From Davidsoniella eucalypti (taxonomy: Eukaryota > Ascomycota > Sordariomycetes > Microascales > Ceratocystidaceae): a stretch of 64,000 nt of DNA. The translations under genes were made by a program, and so were the position numbers. Below are positions 26,030 through 38,200 of this stretch, one piece after another (position 1 is the first letter of the stretch; every line of letters begins with the position of its first letter). The DNA is taken from positions 166,093 through 230,092 of the forward strand of contig RMBW01000047.1 of the NCBI GenBank assembly GCA_004009845.1, written 5' to 3'. The notes under the pieces were generated by a model, which saw nothing but the letters and a program-made list of their open reading frames with translations, was not told the DNA's origin and made no database searches.

Positions 26030-26103
26030 TTTTGCCTAGCTGGATTTGAACCAACTACCTCTTGCGAGGTCGAGGCGTATAACCACTACGCCATGGGGAC
26101 GCC
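26030..26103 (-). repeat. tRNA-like sequence, possible SINE head
   Basis: Read on the minus strand, there is a near-consensus pol III box A (TGGCGTAGTGG, 26083-26093) and a perfect box B (GGTTCAAATCC, 26042-26052) at tRNA spacing. The T-arm and D-arm can pair, but the anticodon arm is poor and the acceptor strands do not pair. It is therefore more likely a decayed tRNA or the head of a tRNA-derived SINE than a working tRNA. The body and tail of such a SINE cannot be delimited here. Confidence 0.45.
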
Positions 26104-26118
26104 TCTATGTACTTAAAT

Positions 26119-26163
26119 CTCGAACTCAAAGGTACCCCCCCGAGGGTTGTAGGAGGGAAGGTT
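26119..26163. repeat. 45-bp direct repeat, copy 1
   Basis: Identical over 45 bp to 26857-26901, including a C7 run and GGGTTGTAGGAGGG. The copies are 738 bp apart in direct orientation and bracket the left retroposon-like copy. Confidence 0.85.
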
Positions 26164-26383
26164 TTGATTTGATTTGATTATATTTAACGTCTACCTAAAT
26201 CACTAAGATCATACGACGCCGGATTGGTTACCGGACAGATATTTAACGTCTTCCGCTTGACAAACTCAATAGCTTTGTATGTGCGGGACGAGACCGTCCC
26301 CTAGCCCCGAAGAACTAGTGGTCCATACCTCCACTATGAGCAGCAAAAACAAATACAAAAAAAAAAAAAAAAAAAAACCAGTG

Positions 26384-26655
26384 CATCCACAAAACTATTC
26401 CCCAAAAGACAGATCCACAAAACCAACTCCTAAGTGGAGCTACCATCCCCACTATTCAGTGAGCCTCCAAGAGGCTGGTGATCGTGGCCGTAAGAATGAA
26501 AAATTTGGCGTAATCGAGTCGGGTGCTATGGATGAAGCAACAGCGACAAGATTCCCGCGCCGCGGGGTCGGGCATCCGGAACCTTCAAAAGGCTGCCGCC
26601 GTGTGTGAGTGTGGCTCCCTGAGGTGAGTGGATAAAATCGGGAGACCAACGATCG
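26384..26655 (-). mobile_element. retroposon-like repeat, inverted copy
   Basis: About 270 bp that matches 27009-27305 in inverted orientation with moderate divergence and small indels. The shared core includes CAGCCTCTTGGAGG, GGTTCCGGA followed by CCCGACC/CCAACCC, and a GGTCTCCCGA end. This copy lacks the (AAC)n tail and its 3' side runs into an unrelated A-rich tract (about 26348-26375). No coding capacity is evident. Confidence 0.7.
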
Positions 26656-26856
26656 AAAAGGTGCGGGGTCGGTCGCTGGTGAGAACATCCCTCGAGAGGG
26701 GAAATCGGGCTCAAGGCCTCACGAAACGGTGCTTCAAAGACTGACAAGTGTCGAAAAAGAAAACGAGAATGGACAGCAGCATTGGGGATATGTGCTGGTC
26801 GCTCTTAAAACCCACGACGAAGGGGAAAAATTCGTCTTTGGACGGAGGGGGAGGTA

Positions 26857-26901
26857 CTCGAACTCAAAGGTACCCCCCCGAGGGTTGTAGGAGGGAAGGT
26901 T
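26857..26901. repeat. 45-bp direct repeat, copy 2
   Basis: Exact second copy of 26119-26163. It is followed by an extra GGGAAGGTTGAGGAGGGAAGG duplication of its own 3' end, so the tract may expand locally. Confidence 0.85.
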
Positions 26902-26951
26902 GGGGAAGGTTGAGGAGGGAAGGTTGCTTGCGCCGGATGCATTTTTTCTTT

Positions 26952-26993
26952 TATAATGCCTCCTAAGCCGTAAATTCCCAACATACGACCATA
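26952..26993 (+). pseudogene. displaced 5S promoter and first 13 nt of 5S
   Basis: TATA at 26952-26955 lies exactly 29 nt upstream of ACATACGACCATA (26981-26993). Those 13 nt are identical to the first 13 nt of the intact 5S gene at 27587-27599. After nt 13 the sequence stops resembling 5S. Known biology: Neurospora 5S genes need a TATA-like box near -29. I infer that this is the original 5' end of the gene, separated from the rest by the insertion at 26994-27586. Confidence 0.75.
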
Positions 26994-27705
<712 letters not shown>

Positions 27706-27712
27706 TTTTTTT

Positions 27713-28372
27713 CGCTGCTCGCAGGACATCCACCCACTTTTTTGTGTCTTCGGATGATTGTCGGAATTTGACCTATAAAAAAACCCGGCCCCGAATCTGG
27801 GCTATCGGTTTCTAGGTTAGCCAAGCGAGAGGACACAGAATCCCATGATCTCTACTAGTTGTGATCGCATGTGAGAATACGGTTCGTTAGCTATATCTTG
27901 AAGATATTTCATGTTGGCACAAATCAGATAACGCCAATCGGCCCGGCCATAGATCCGTCGAGTGGGCACGGATCGGGGAGTTGTCCAAATGATGACATCG
28001 TCTACTTAGTTTGGACCGGAACGCGTAGGTAGACATAACAAACAAATTCAAATGACAATGTATGGAGATAGTGGTAGTGGTATGCCATGCTAATGGAATA
28101 TTTTGATGTTATGGTAAATTTAGTATTATAAATTTGATATCGACTAACTACAAAAATACGAGAAGTAAAAGAAAAGTCAATCCAACCCCAAATCGAAACT
28201 CCCTGAATGTGTGATAGTGTGACAACAGAATAAGATAGCAGCTAATCGTTAAGCAAGCATAAATGAATAATACAAATGGAAGAAAAGAAGAAGTTTTTTG
28301 TAGACAAAAGAAAAAAAGACTGGTATTTCAAAGACTCGGAGATAGTCATGATGGCAACATTGAAGTCCCTAG
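27713..28372. other. spacer between 5S and MIP1 3' end
   Basis: 660 bp with no gene seen. It contains AT-rich sequence and presumably the MIP1 polyadenylation region close to 28372. Confidence 0.5.
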
Positions 28373-31300
28373 TTAAGAATACCAACCGTCATATACAGGC
28401 GCTGCAACCGGCTTTTCAATCTTTTTCCTAGGCAGTATTGGCTTCGACCAAGATGATGCTGGTTTGAAAGATTTTTGGAATCCGCTAACAGGGTCCGGTA
28501 GCACAAATTGTTTGTTTGTGGGCATAAGTTGAGGCTTAGAAACATAAGGCAAGACGCCAGTTAGTTTCATGGGGCGGCCAGGACCGCGCTTGGCAACATT
28601 AGATTTCGAAGTAGGTGTAGGTGTACCCGAACCTGAAGGGCCAGATCCTGACATGGTAGATGCGATGGATTTAGCCTTGATGCGACATTTAACTAGGCTT
28701 GCGACCTCCTTGTCATCGACAGCAATTTGAGCTTTGATAAACGTCAATTCTTCGTCGAGATTCCCGGAGTTGTTCAAGCCTTCTATGACGGGGATACGGG
28801 GCTCGAAGCTAAATTCTTCGGGCTTCGGTTTTGAAGCAGGGTTGGGGATGATGGCGGGGTCTAGGAATGCTTCTGAGCCTTTATCGAGCAGTTGATAGAT
28901 GTCAATGCTTTCACCATGTGGGATGCTAGTCTTGTGGCTAGGGGTGACACAATCTAAATCGACTTCCTTGCGTAGAACTTTGTCGACATCAACAGCCGAG
29001 AAGAAAGCAACAGCCTGTGGTAAATCAGAAATGCCGACCTGTTCAGTAAACATGGCACGTGTCCACAGGTTTGCAATCTGTAGAGCCATAGCAGCACGAT
29101 ATTTATCGTTGTCTTTAACTAAATATCTGATCTCGTCGTGGACAGTGATGGCTAGACGAGCCTCGATGTTGAACTGGCGGATAAGGTAATCCATGGCAAC
29201 AATCAGTAGGTGGAGGTAATCAACACCTGATGATTGGATGGCCCAGTTGATGCGAGATGTGAGATAGCTTCCTTTGTTGATGTAGCGGTTCATGAGAGCT
29301 TCCGTGATACCAGCACCCAAAACAAAAGTGCGAGGGCGTTCCTGCTCAGCAAACTCTTCTAGCTTGTTGAAGACGTACGATTCAGTCCCACCGCGCCAGA
29401 AAGAGCGTTTCCAGAGCACACGACGATTTGTCTTGGTACCCTTGGTATTGGAGTAAAGCTTGGATGCGGTTTCGAGTGTCTCCTGCTCTGATAGATTAGG
29501 GTTAAATTGACGGAGTAGTGTAGCAGCGAACTTTAGACCCGCACCGTAGATACGGCCGTAGTTGAAGATCTTGGCGTCGTTTCTCGTGATTCCCAAAATA
29601 CTAGCAGTTCTGGAGTGCATATCCGTCCCAGCGGCTTTGGTACCCTCGAGGGTCATGAAGCCTATGGCATTTCCTCCATGAAGCTTGAAAGTAGCATCAC
29701 CGACCAAACTAGCGATCCACAGCTCTTCGGAGTCAACATCAGCACCGACAAAGCTATAGCCTTCGGGGGCCTTGACCATGGCTTTAAGTTCGGAGCCAAC
29801 ACGGTTCTTCTTCGCGTTGCTAGCAGTGAGCCATGTGTTCTCAACAGCACGGCGAGTAATCGTTCCCATGGGGATAATCTGTGGAAGAATATATCCTAGG
29901 TCGCCTTGAGCTTGGTCTCCCTTGAAATCACGTTCGTAGACAACCATTTGTGACATAATACGGTCCCGAGCACTTATCCAGTATGAGCAAGACGCATTCA
30001 TCTCTAGAGCTTCCTTGGCATAAGGATACTCCGAGGAAAGAACGCCATTTTCGAAATAGCCTAGATAGTTCTTGGCCATTGGGTTAGTACACCGCGATGT
30101 AGGACCATCCTTGTGAGGTAACTTGAAGTAAACATTGGTCTTATCATTGACCAAAGCCTCAACGCCTTCACCTTCCCGGAAATCGCAACGGACCATTTGC
30201 TGAGAAGTGTACTTTTCGGCGTCCTTTTTGGCAGCTTTGAAAGTCCACCCATACTTGTCTGACCAGATTAATGGATTGCCGTCCCAGCATAGTTTGAGAA
30301 GAAGGGGTGCTATTCTAGTTCGAACTGAGAGTGCCATGGGCTCTGTAACTTTGGGAAATAGATCCTTGTACCAATTCGGCATTCCAGGAAGCTTTTGGCG
30401 TGCAGCTGGCCGAGAAGGCTTCTTGGGAGTGCCTTTCGTCATTCGAATTTCTTGGCCAGACCAGTCGAGCTGTTGAAGCCACGGATCTTTTTGCCAAACC
30501 TCAGGTGTATCTTTGACTTGTAGAGCTTTTTCGGCTAAGCGTACAAGACGAATTTGTACACCTGCGTTCATATCCTGGTATGTCTTTTCCGCCGTTGCAA
30601 TGTAGGTCTCCCAGGTCTTGTCGACCGGAAGAATGACAGAGGAAAGGTGCCTTAAAGCAGCGAAACTGACAGGATGTGGGCATACTTCGAGGAAACTAGG
30701 GAACACAATTCGGTACACTTTGTGTGTTATGGCCACATCAGCAGCACAGTACTCCAGAAGCTCTTGGAGTTTGTCAACGACACCTTGCCGGTCAAGTTCA
30801 CCGAAATCGTTCCGAGTAGACTTGTCCATATTCAGTTGAAGATGGAACTGGGCGACATCCCGTAGAGAGTTCACGGAGCTGCGTTCAATCCAAAGCTCCT
30901 CCTCCATATCCTGTTCTCTGTTCTTAAACATTTCAGCAAGTTCGGCATCGTCTGGATTCTCGCGCATTCGGTCCTGGAGCTCTCGGTTTTTCTTGTGCTT
31001 CATCCAAGTTGGTCGTTGACGTGAGCACATACCATTGACGGCAACGTGTAAAGACATGGTATCGATGAATGAGTTCTTAGTTTGCTTCAAGTCGTACTCC
31101 TCCTTGACTCTAGCGCGGTCGTAACCGATGTTGTGCCCAACGATGATTCTTTCCTTCGTGGGGTCACCAAGAGGGATCAGATGTCCTGGGTTATCCGACT
31201 CCCCCAGAAGCCATGGTGATAACCATGAATACCAATGGGTAGGGCTCATAGCGCAAGCCATGATAGCATATGGACTTTCTTTCCAAAGAACCTCGGTATC

Positions 31301-31969
31301 GAAGCACAGACAGTCATCGTCAGGTGCGTCGACGGCAACATGTTGTTCTTTGCCATACTCATCTCGGGTGTATTTGACCCAGCCACTTTGTGTCGACCAT
31401 TTAGCGGGCTTCCGTAGGCTACCAGCAATGGCAAACTCCCTCGCCTTAGTGAGATACGGTTCGGCGCAGTCTTGTCCAAGACGAGTGAAATGCTCATCGA
31501 GTGTTTGCGACGAGCCGATAAGCTTCGGAACGTTAAAGGCGATAGGACCTCCGGTGTCGGTATTTTTTCCGAGTAGGTCGTGTTTTGCCAAGTGGGATTT
31601 CGCAAGCTCTACCAAGTAATCGGGAGCTTTGTTCTTGCTTCCATTGGGGAAGACCTGAGGATATAGTTCCTCGCTGAGGTGTTGGATGCCGATTTCGTTG
31701 CTTCTTAATTTCGCGGGCACTAATGGAACAGGCAGAGATATCAGCATATCACTTTTTCAGTGTAAAAAAATGGTATCATGGCGCATGGAGGGGCAAAAAA
31801 ACTAACAGGCCAGGGTCTTGCGCTCATTGACGAGCGTCGCTTGTGACGCCCATCGCGTGATGTTAGACAAAGCAATATATTGCCATTTACTTGCTCGCAA
31901 GCTAGTGCTTGAGAGGGACAACTGAATTGGCACTCGCCGCATTCGTATGCCGCTGGAGAGGAGAGCCAT
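28373..31969 (-). CDS. MIP1: mitochondrial DNA polymerase gamma
   Basis: Two exons, 31807-31969 and 28373-31719, intron 31720-31806 (donor GTTAGT, acceptor TTAG); 1169 aa. Exon 1 gives MALLSSGIRMRRVPIQ and a following Arg/Ser/Thr-rich, acid-poor stretch, a good mitochondrial presequence. It joins in phase to LPAKLRSNEIGIQHL, which aligns with the start of the mature family domain. The 3'-5' exonuclease motifs are FDTEV (about residue 194), HNIGYDRARV (about 254) and YCAADVAITH (about 380). The polymerase motifs are A GADVDSEELW (about 715), B RNDAKIFNYGRIYGAG (about 774) and C VHDEIRYLV (about 914). A Pro/Ser/Lys-rich C-terminal extension follows, as in other fungal Mip1. It replicates mtDNA in the mitochondrial matrix. 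Confidence 0.95.
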
Positions 31970-33412
31970 TCGGTCTGAATGCTGAGGTTTCAGACGGCAG
32001 AGATTTTCCTAGTAGAAAACCATCAACTAGATAACGATATGAGAAAGAGTGTGTTTGTGATGAAGAGTGAGGAACGAAGATAGAAGAAAACAGTGCCTCT
32101 AGGGATCAAGGGACGGTTTAAAGCATAGTGATACGCTTCCACAGTCTGAAATTAGCATATGAAATTTCAGACAAGAAATCTTTGATGATAGCGCAACTCG
32201 AACCATCGCCATTTGCTGAAGCTTGGGTAGGATCAAAAGGGAACGCAAGGGTTTATTCTGCGGCTACACTTAGTCATACACAAGGGTTACTTAGGGTACC
32301 TAATTGGCATTTGATACCGCAATCGTCACATTAAAGTGAAAATTTAAATACCTCCATTCTACTAGTGAACGTTGTATTTGTTACTGGAGCTAGCATGTTC
32401 TAGACTGGACAGACTGGTTCTTGCGCAATTCTAATCTTCGTTGTCAAAAGGCTTTACTAAGCGGGCTATGTGCTGACAGATATAGCGCTTTTGTGGCCCA
32501 GGCTTATCGATCTATCTTTTTTCTGGGGCCCTTCGCACCTGAGGCTCTGAGATCGAAGTCCTAACTTTGCCCTTGGCATTATTCTTAGACAAGCAGCTTC
32601 CCTTTAGCATCTTTTACTATTTTCTCCATTCACTCTTTGGCAAACTCAGACTTACGCCTATAATATCGCTATTTTGGCTAGCTAGTTATCTTCGAGCAAT
32701 GAATAGTCCTTCCCATTGACTATCTTGCCTAACCATATCGCAATTATCTTATAGTGGTGATACACCCACTATCGACATCGACTGCGCCAGCCAGAAGTTC
32801 TTTTGAAAACGACTTTCACGAAGCATACGAAGCCCTTAAACCGGTAGAAACTACGACCGAAAACACAAATATTGGCTCTGCGCTAGATGTCTACGAATAT
32901 ATTTGGTCCATTATACTTTTCGCATTTGACTAGGAACTGGTTCGCGATCTTGCACCGACTACTCCGAACTTCGCCTTGAAAGTTCTAGAGAAGCCTTTCA
33001 TTCTATGACTTCATAGCACCGACCCACCACCGAACCAACAAGAAATTAGAGAACAAAGGACACAGGATTGATCGTATATACGCCCTCGACTTTTATTCCT
33101 TGACACATTGCTTCGAAAGGAGGGTTTTTCGTAACCCTCAATCAAGCATTACTCCATAAACCTCCTCATACCATCCTTGGCCAGGTCATAAAGCCTGCAT
33201 TTTTCCTTTCAGGCGCATTCTGCATTCCACCCCTTTGTTAGGTATTGTCGACACACGACCGCCTCAAGAACATCCCACCGATTTCAACTTCGAACAGGCA
33301 ATCTAGGCTACCGAAAATCACAACCTGGTACCCTTTGAACGGGCTCTATCCGTGAAAAGACGCCTCAAGTCACCAGAATACGTCATATATTGCACCTGCT
33401 TCAACATCAGCC
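31970..33412. promoter_or_regulatory. divergent MIP1 / RING gene promoter region
   Basis: About 1.4 kb between two divergently transcribed genes. It must hold both promoters and leaders. No domain-bearing frame, tRNA or repeat was seen. Pyrimidine-rich stretches near 33100-33400 fit the leader of the plus-strand gene. Confidence 0.5.
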
Positions 33413-34088
33413 ATGCCAGCATACAGCCGTCGGAAGACGGCCGCCACGGATGTCCCTGCTTCCTCTCCAATCGCAGAGTCATCTGGAGCATCTGGAAGAC
33501 AGAGACGGCCACCTGCCGCCGAACCAGCAAACACGACCCCGGCCAAACGGCGGCGCATCGAAACATCTGTCGACGCAACCGACACGGCCGGCAATGCTGA
33601 AGATAGAGTTGACAACTTGTTCGGTGAAGGATTTTCAGCTCTCTTGGATGATGATTCTCTGGACCTCAAGGCTCAAGTAGAACTCGAGGAAATGAAGTTT
33701 AGAGAAGCCCAAGAAGCGAGAGAGAAGGCCGAAAAGGAAGAAGAACGGAAAAGTTGGGTGCGTCTGGCTGCTTTCCAGTGTGCTATCTGCATGGACAGCG
33801 CCACAGCCCTCACCGTGACACACTGTGGTATGTATTTACTTATTTTTTTTCCCTTGGTCGTACTTCATATGAATATGCCGCTAAACAACCCCCTTATCTG
33901 TAGGCCATATGTTTTGCCATGACTGCCTAGTCAACGCGCTCAACGCTGAATACGAAAAGAATAAGTGCCCTATGTGCCGTCAAAAGGTTGACATCAAGCC
34001 GCGAGACTCATACAACTCAAAAACCAAAGGCTTTTGGCCTCTGGAGATCAAAGTCCGCACTCGCCCACGTAAATCGGCCTCGCCCTAA
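33413..34088 (+). CDS. RING finger protein, Slx8-like ubiquitin ligase
   Basis: Two exons, 33413-33827 and 33904-34088, intron 33828-33903; 199 aa. The N-terminus has a basic KRRRIE patch and a Ser/Ala-rich disordered region. A Glu/Lys-rich coiled coil at about 85-120 precedes a C-terminal C3HC4 RING: CAICMD, THCGHMFCHDC (completed across the intron), then KCPMCRQKV. The tail ends FWPLEIKVRTRPRK. Size, domain position and the PLEIK tail resemble fungal Slx8/Rfp SUMO-targeted ubiquitin ligases, which act in the nucleus on sumoylated repair proteins. SUMO-interacting motifs are not clear by eye (a candidate acidic stretch is LLDDDSLDL), so the Slx8 assignment is an inference. The RING itself is certain. 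Confidence 0.85.
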
Positions 34089-34799
34089 TCTTATGACACC
34101 AATCGTGGGGATTGCTGTGATCTAAATGGCTGCTTAATAATCTTGGTATAGCCGGAGAGGCCAAGATATTAATTTAAAGACATTCTCATGGTGATATCTC
34201 TTATTTTTTTTTCTTATTTTATTCCTTTACTAGACAGCACTCACATCTCAAGTGAGGTTTTGGAGATTTGTGTTTTCTCCCCCTCCTTCTTTCTTTTTCC
34301 AGTTTCTTCTTTCGTATCTATTATATGGCCATACACATGATCCCGCCATATTCATCATTTCAGTTGTTACTATTTGAAACGGCGTTTTTGTTTTGTGTTT
34401 ACGCAGGGCAGGTAAAGGCTACGGGTGGTTATTTTATCTAGCATTGGCATTCGGACGGCGGCTACCCTGATTTTCCCTTTATCTATTTCTTACTTTTCAG
34501 CATCTTCCTTTATACATCGTTTCGTTTGACTGGCATTCTTGAATGGGGGCGGCTCTTCAATATAGATATTAGTTGTCACCATGCCATATTGTATCATTTT
34601 AGCCAGTTTTCTTTTCTTCAACATATTACTTTAATCTCTTGACTACAATTTGGACTACTTCTGTATCTCTGTTAAGCTTTTAACGTCTAAATTACTGTTA
34701 TCTCATAGCAATACGACGGCCTGGCCGGGCAACTTCCGGAAATCGCCGAATTTTGTGTCACACTATATAATACCTCTTAACACTAGAATGATTGTGGAA
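34089..34799. other. RING gene 3' flank
   Basis: About 700 bp of T-rich sequence between the RING stop and the tRNA. It probably holds the 3' UTR. I see no coding or structured element. Confidence 0.5.
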
Positions 34800-34888
34800 A
34801 GTCCTATGGTCTAGTGGTATGACGGTCCCTTCACATGTAACCGTGTCAAGATCCGGGACAGGTCCTGGGTTCGATCCCCAGTGGGACT
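34800..34888 (+). tRNA. tRNA-Val(CAC) with intron
   Basis: The acceptor stem AGTCCTA pairs with TGGGACT. The D-arm is GTC/GAC. The anticodon stem GTCCC pairs with GGGAC, with loop TTCACA and anticodon CAC. The T-arm CTGGG/CCCAG has loop TTCGATC. An 18-nt intron (34836-34853) sits one base 3' of the anticodon, the canonical place. The mature length is 71 nt without CCA. A TTTTT pol III terminator follows at 34892-34896. Confidence 0.93.
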
Positions 34889-35264
34889 ATCTTTTTGTCT
34901 TGACCGACTCTGATTCGACTGTATAAGTTCTAGAGACCATGATCTATCTATCTTATCGCGTTGCTATCTTGACATGAACTTATCTTTGTCTAGGAAACCA
35001 TGATATATATACTATAACTATTTTTTAGTGTATAATATAATAAAACGTTGAATATCAAATTAATATTGGAACAAAAACGACGCATGAAATCAAAAATATG
35101 CCCTCATCCACCCAAAAAAGCATCCCAGATAATACTTGAACAATAAAGGAAAAAGACTAACGAAGAAACCGGAAACAGAAGAAGAAAATTTGCATGTAAG
35201 AGAAGAGAAGAAGGCCGTCAAAGAATATAAAAAAGCAAATGACACTCTTCGTCATTCTATCTAA

Positions 35265-38200
35265 TTAATGGAAAACCAGGGAAGAACTTTGAGTCGAGTC
35301 GGGAATGCTTTCGTTTTCAACCTGGTGATAGAGATATTATGTTAGTATATGACATGACATGACTTCTATATGTGATTAAGAGACACTTACGTTGACAAAG
35401 TCTGTAGCCACGATAAGCACAAGGAAGGCATCGGCAAGCTCGTCGATCGCCTCACTCAATACACTGTCTACATGGCCGATACCCGCCGAGCGCTTCAGCG
35501 TGTGTGTAACCAGCATTCTGTGATCCGCGATAAATTTACGACCGAGAACCACGTGCTGCGAGCCACGGCTGATCAAAGCTGCTCCGATGATACGCGTGAC
35601 TCTGGCCAATAGTGAGTAGTGACGTGCCATTGCTAAGTTCTTGTCCTGCTCAACATGAAGCTCCGGATCAACAGCGAAGAGACCGGATATTTCAATGTTG
35701 CGGAAGAGGTTGGCATGGAATGCATACTTAGCGCCCTCGCGTGTCTGGCATAGCTGTAGAAGAAGACTCAATTTGGCATCGAGGACGTTTTGTAGCTTCA
35801 TGTTATCAACAGCAGCTATGTCGGTAGCTTCAGTGAGTACATCCTTTAAAGAGTCGATGAGAACACCGATGAAGTTGATACGATTGAGAATTTCGATCAG
35901 AGTAGGATCCTGTTGTTCTCTAGACATATTTACAAGCGCATTCAAGAGAATGAGTGCAGCAGCTTGGCATGGAGGATCTCCGCTGTAGGCATCGTCACAG
36001 ATAACATTAGCTAGACGCTCACCATACACCGTTATCGAGGACAGAATCTTCCCACTACCGGCAAAGTCGGATTTAGAGCCAACTATGGACGTTACATAAC
36101 GGTAGCAGATGCTGTAGTAAGTAGCCCGCAACTCGCTGTCTCTCACATAGCGACCGATTGCTTGTAGAGAAGTCTGGAAAAGCTGATAAAGCTTATCGCT
36201 CACAAGGTTGCCAAGGTCACCGGCTTTGGGTGTTTCACCATCAGTGTCTTCGGCATCAGGTGATAGAGAGTCGAGCTTGAACAAAAGAATCTTGGCAAGT
36301 TGGGCTAAAGGCGCAGCCAGCTCGATTCGCTCAGACGCCGTTTGCTCCAGGATGGGCATGATTGTCTGAAGTGTTTGTAGGTACATAGTTGTACGAGCAG
36401 TTCCCTGGAAGTTGTTTGACTCGAGAATGACCAATGTCAAATCCGTCCACTTCTTCAGAACTTCGTGTGTTCTGCGCACCAGGTTATTGGTGACATTTTG
36501 GTGAGCCATGAATTGAACAACTGATTCGTCTTCACGATCAATGGCTGCAATTTCCTGTGGCGTTAGAAGGGCAGCCTCGTCTCTATGTTCACTCCGCTTG
36601 AGAAGCATAATTTCATTGGCGCGGTCAATGTCAAACACCACGACAGAAGGCTCTTCTGGGTCTGGCACAGTAGCTGGCTCGAAGTTGACATCGCGGTAAA
36701 AGGTAGTTTGAGGCTGATCGATGGCCCAAGCGTCGGTATCCGAGATGAAGTCGAACATGTCGAAGACAGAATTGACTGAGACGATATCACCGGAATCTGT
36801 GTAAAGCTTTCCTTTCAGGGCGTCGAATAGGCGGCGTTTGTAGGTAGGAAGGTTCGTTTGCGAAAGGTAGCAGAGCTCGCGTGAGATGTAATCAAGCGAG
36901 GCAGCACGATGCGTTAGAAAGTCACTAAAGGCCTTCGCACCGTCGGTAAGAGGGAATACGGGTGTCAAGATCATTTGACCTTCCCAGGCAATATCTGCAT
37001 TGACAACCATACTCTCTTGAAGGAGGCTGAAAACGAAAGATCCCATCCGCAAGTCGTCCAAAACAATTTCGCAGGTCAATGGCGAGCTCCAAAGATGCTT
37101 CAGAATTAGCAATGCCTTGGTCTTCATTGTCGTTAACCATTGGCGCATGCCGGTTTCGTCAGCAAAAGGTAGTTCGACCCAGACGTTAAGTAGCTGGTGG
37201 AACAGAGACTTGCGGTTAGCGAAGCTACCGTTTGGCTCAATAGAAACCGAGTCTGTGTGGCATTTAAATCCGAGTAGAAGATGAGCAATGGTAGGCTTGG
37301 ATGGGGCGCTTCTCAAGCACTGGTAAATGAACTCTAGAGCATGCATCTTGGTGATGTACTCGTCGGATTCATGGCTAATGCGAGGGTCCATGTACGCATT
37401 CAAGATGTTGTGGAAGTAACCAATGATCTTTTCATGGTCACCGTCAGCCTCCATAGCTACGATAGCCTTATTACGGTGCGAAACGTAGCCACCACTTCCG
37501 GCAGACCAGATAGATACGATCTTCTGAGACGCAGACATTCTCTCAAGCAGGTGCAGCGACGAGCAAACAATATCAGTAGGAGCAATGCCACATAGAAGGC
37601 CTAGGTCAACAACAAGGCCCAAGTGACTAACAAGGCAATCATCGAAAGAGGCGTAGCGGGTAGTGGCGACCTGTTGGCCACGACCACTTGCGGGATTCTT
37701 GTTAAGCGCCTTACGAACAATGTTGACGAAGGTAGGCTGAAGTTTTAGTACCTTCAGCAGAAGCCTAATGGCGTTCAATATACCCTGAATCAAAGGGCTG
37801 TCTGGCGGCGAGTTTCCGACTTCTACTGGAGGCTCGTGAATGATACTAAATATGGTAGACATAACCTTCTCATTCATCATCCATTCCATGATGCGGCCGA
37901 ATGGGTGCATTTTTATGTAGGCTTCCAGAGAGCTAGTGCCAATAGCAGAGTCAACATTGATATTTGTGACATTGGCAAACTCAATGATGTCTTCATTGAA
38001 TGACTCAATGCAAGCAAGGCAAAACTCTATACATTTCTGCCTCACGAGACACCTCTGGCTTTTATCTTCAAGCTCATTAGCCTTGTTAGAGAATACCTTG
38101 CCCATGACATAGTCAATGTAAAATTCGATTCCGGGCATTCTGTATGAGGCACCCAGGGTTTCGGGGAATGTGATAGAATCACGAAGGGGACTGGCACCCT

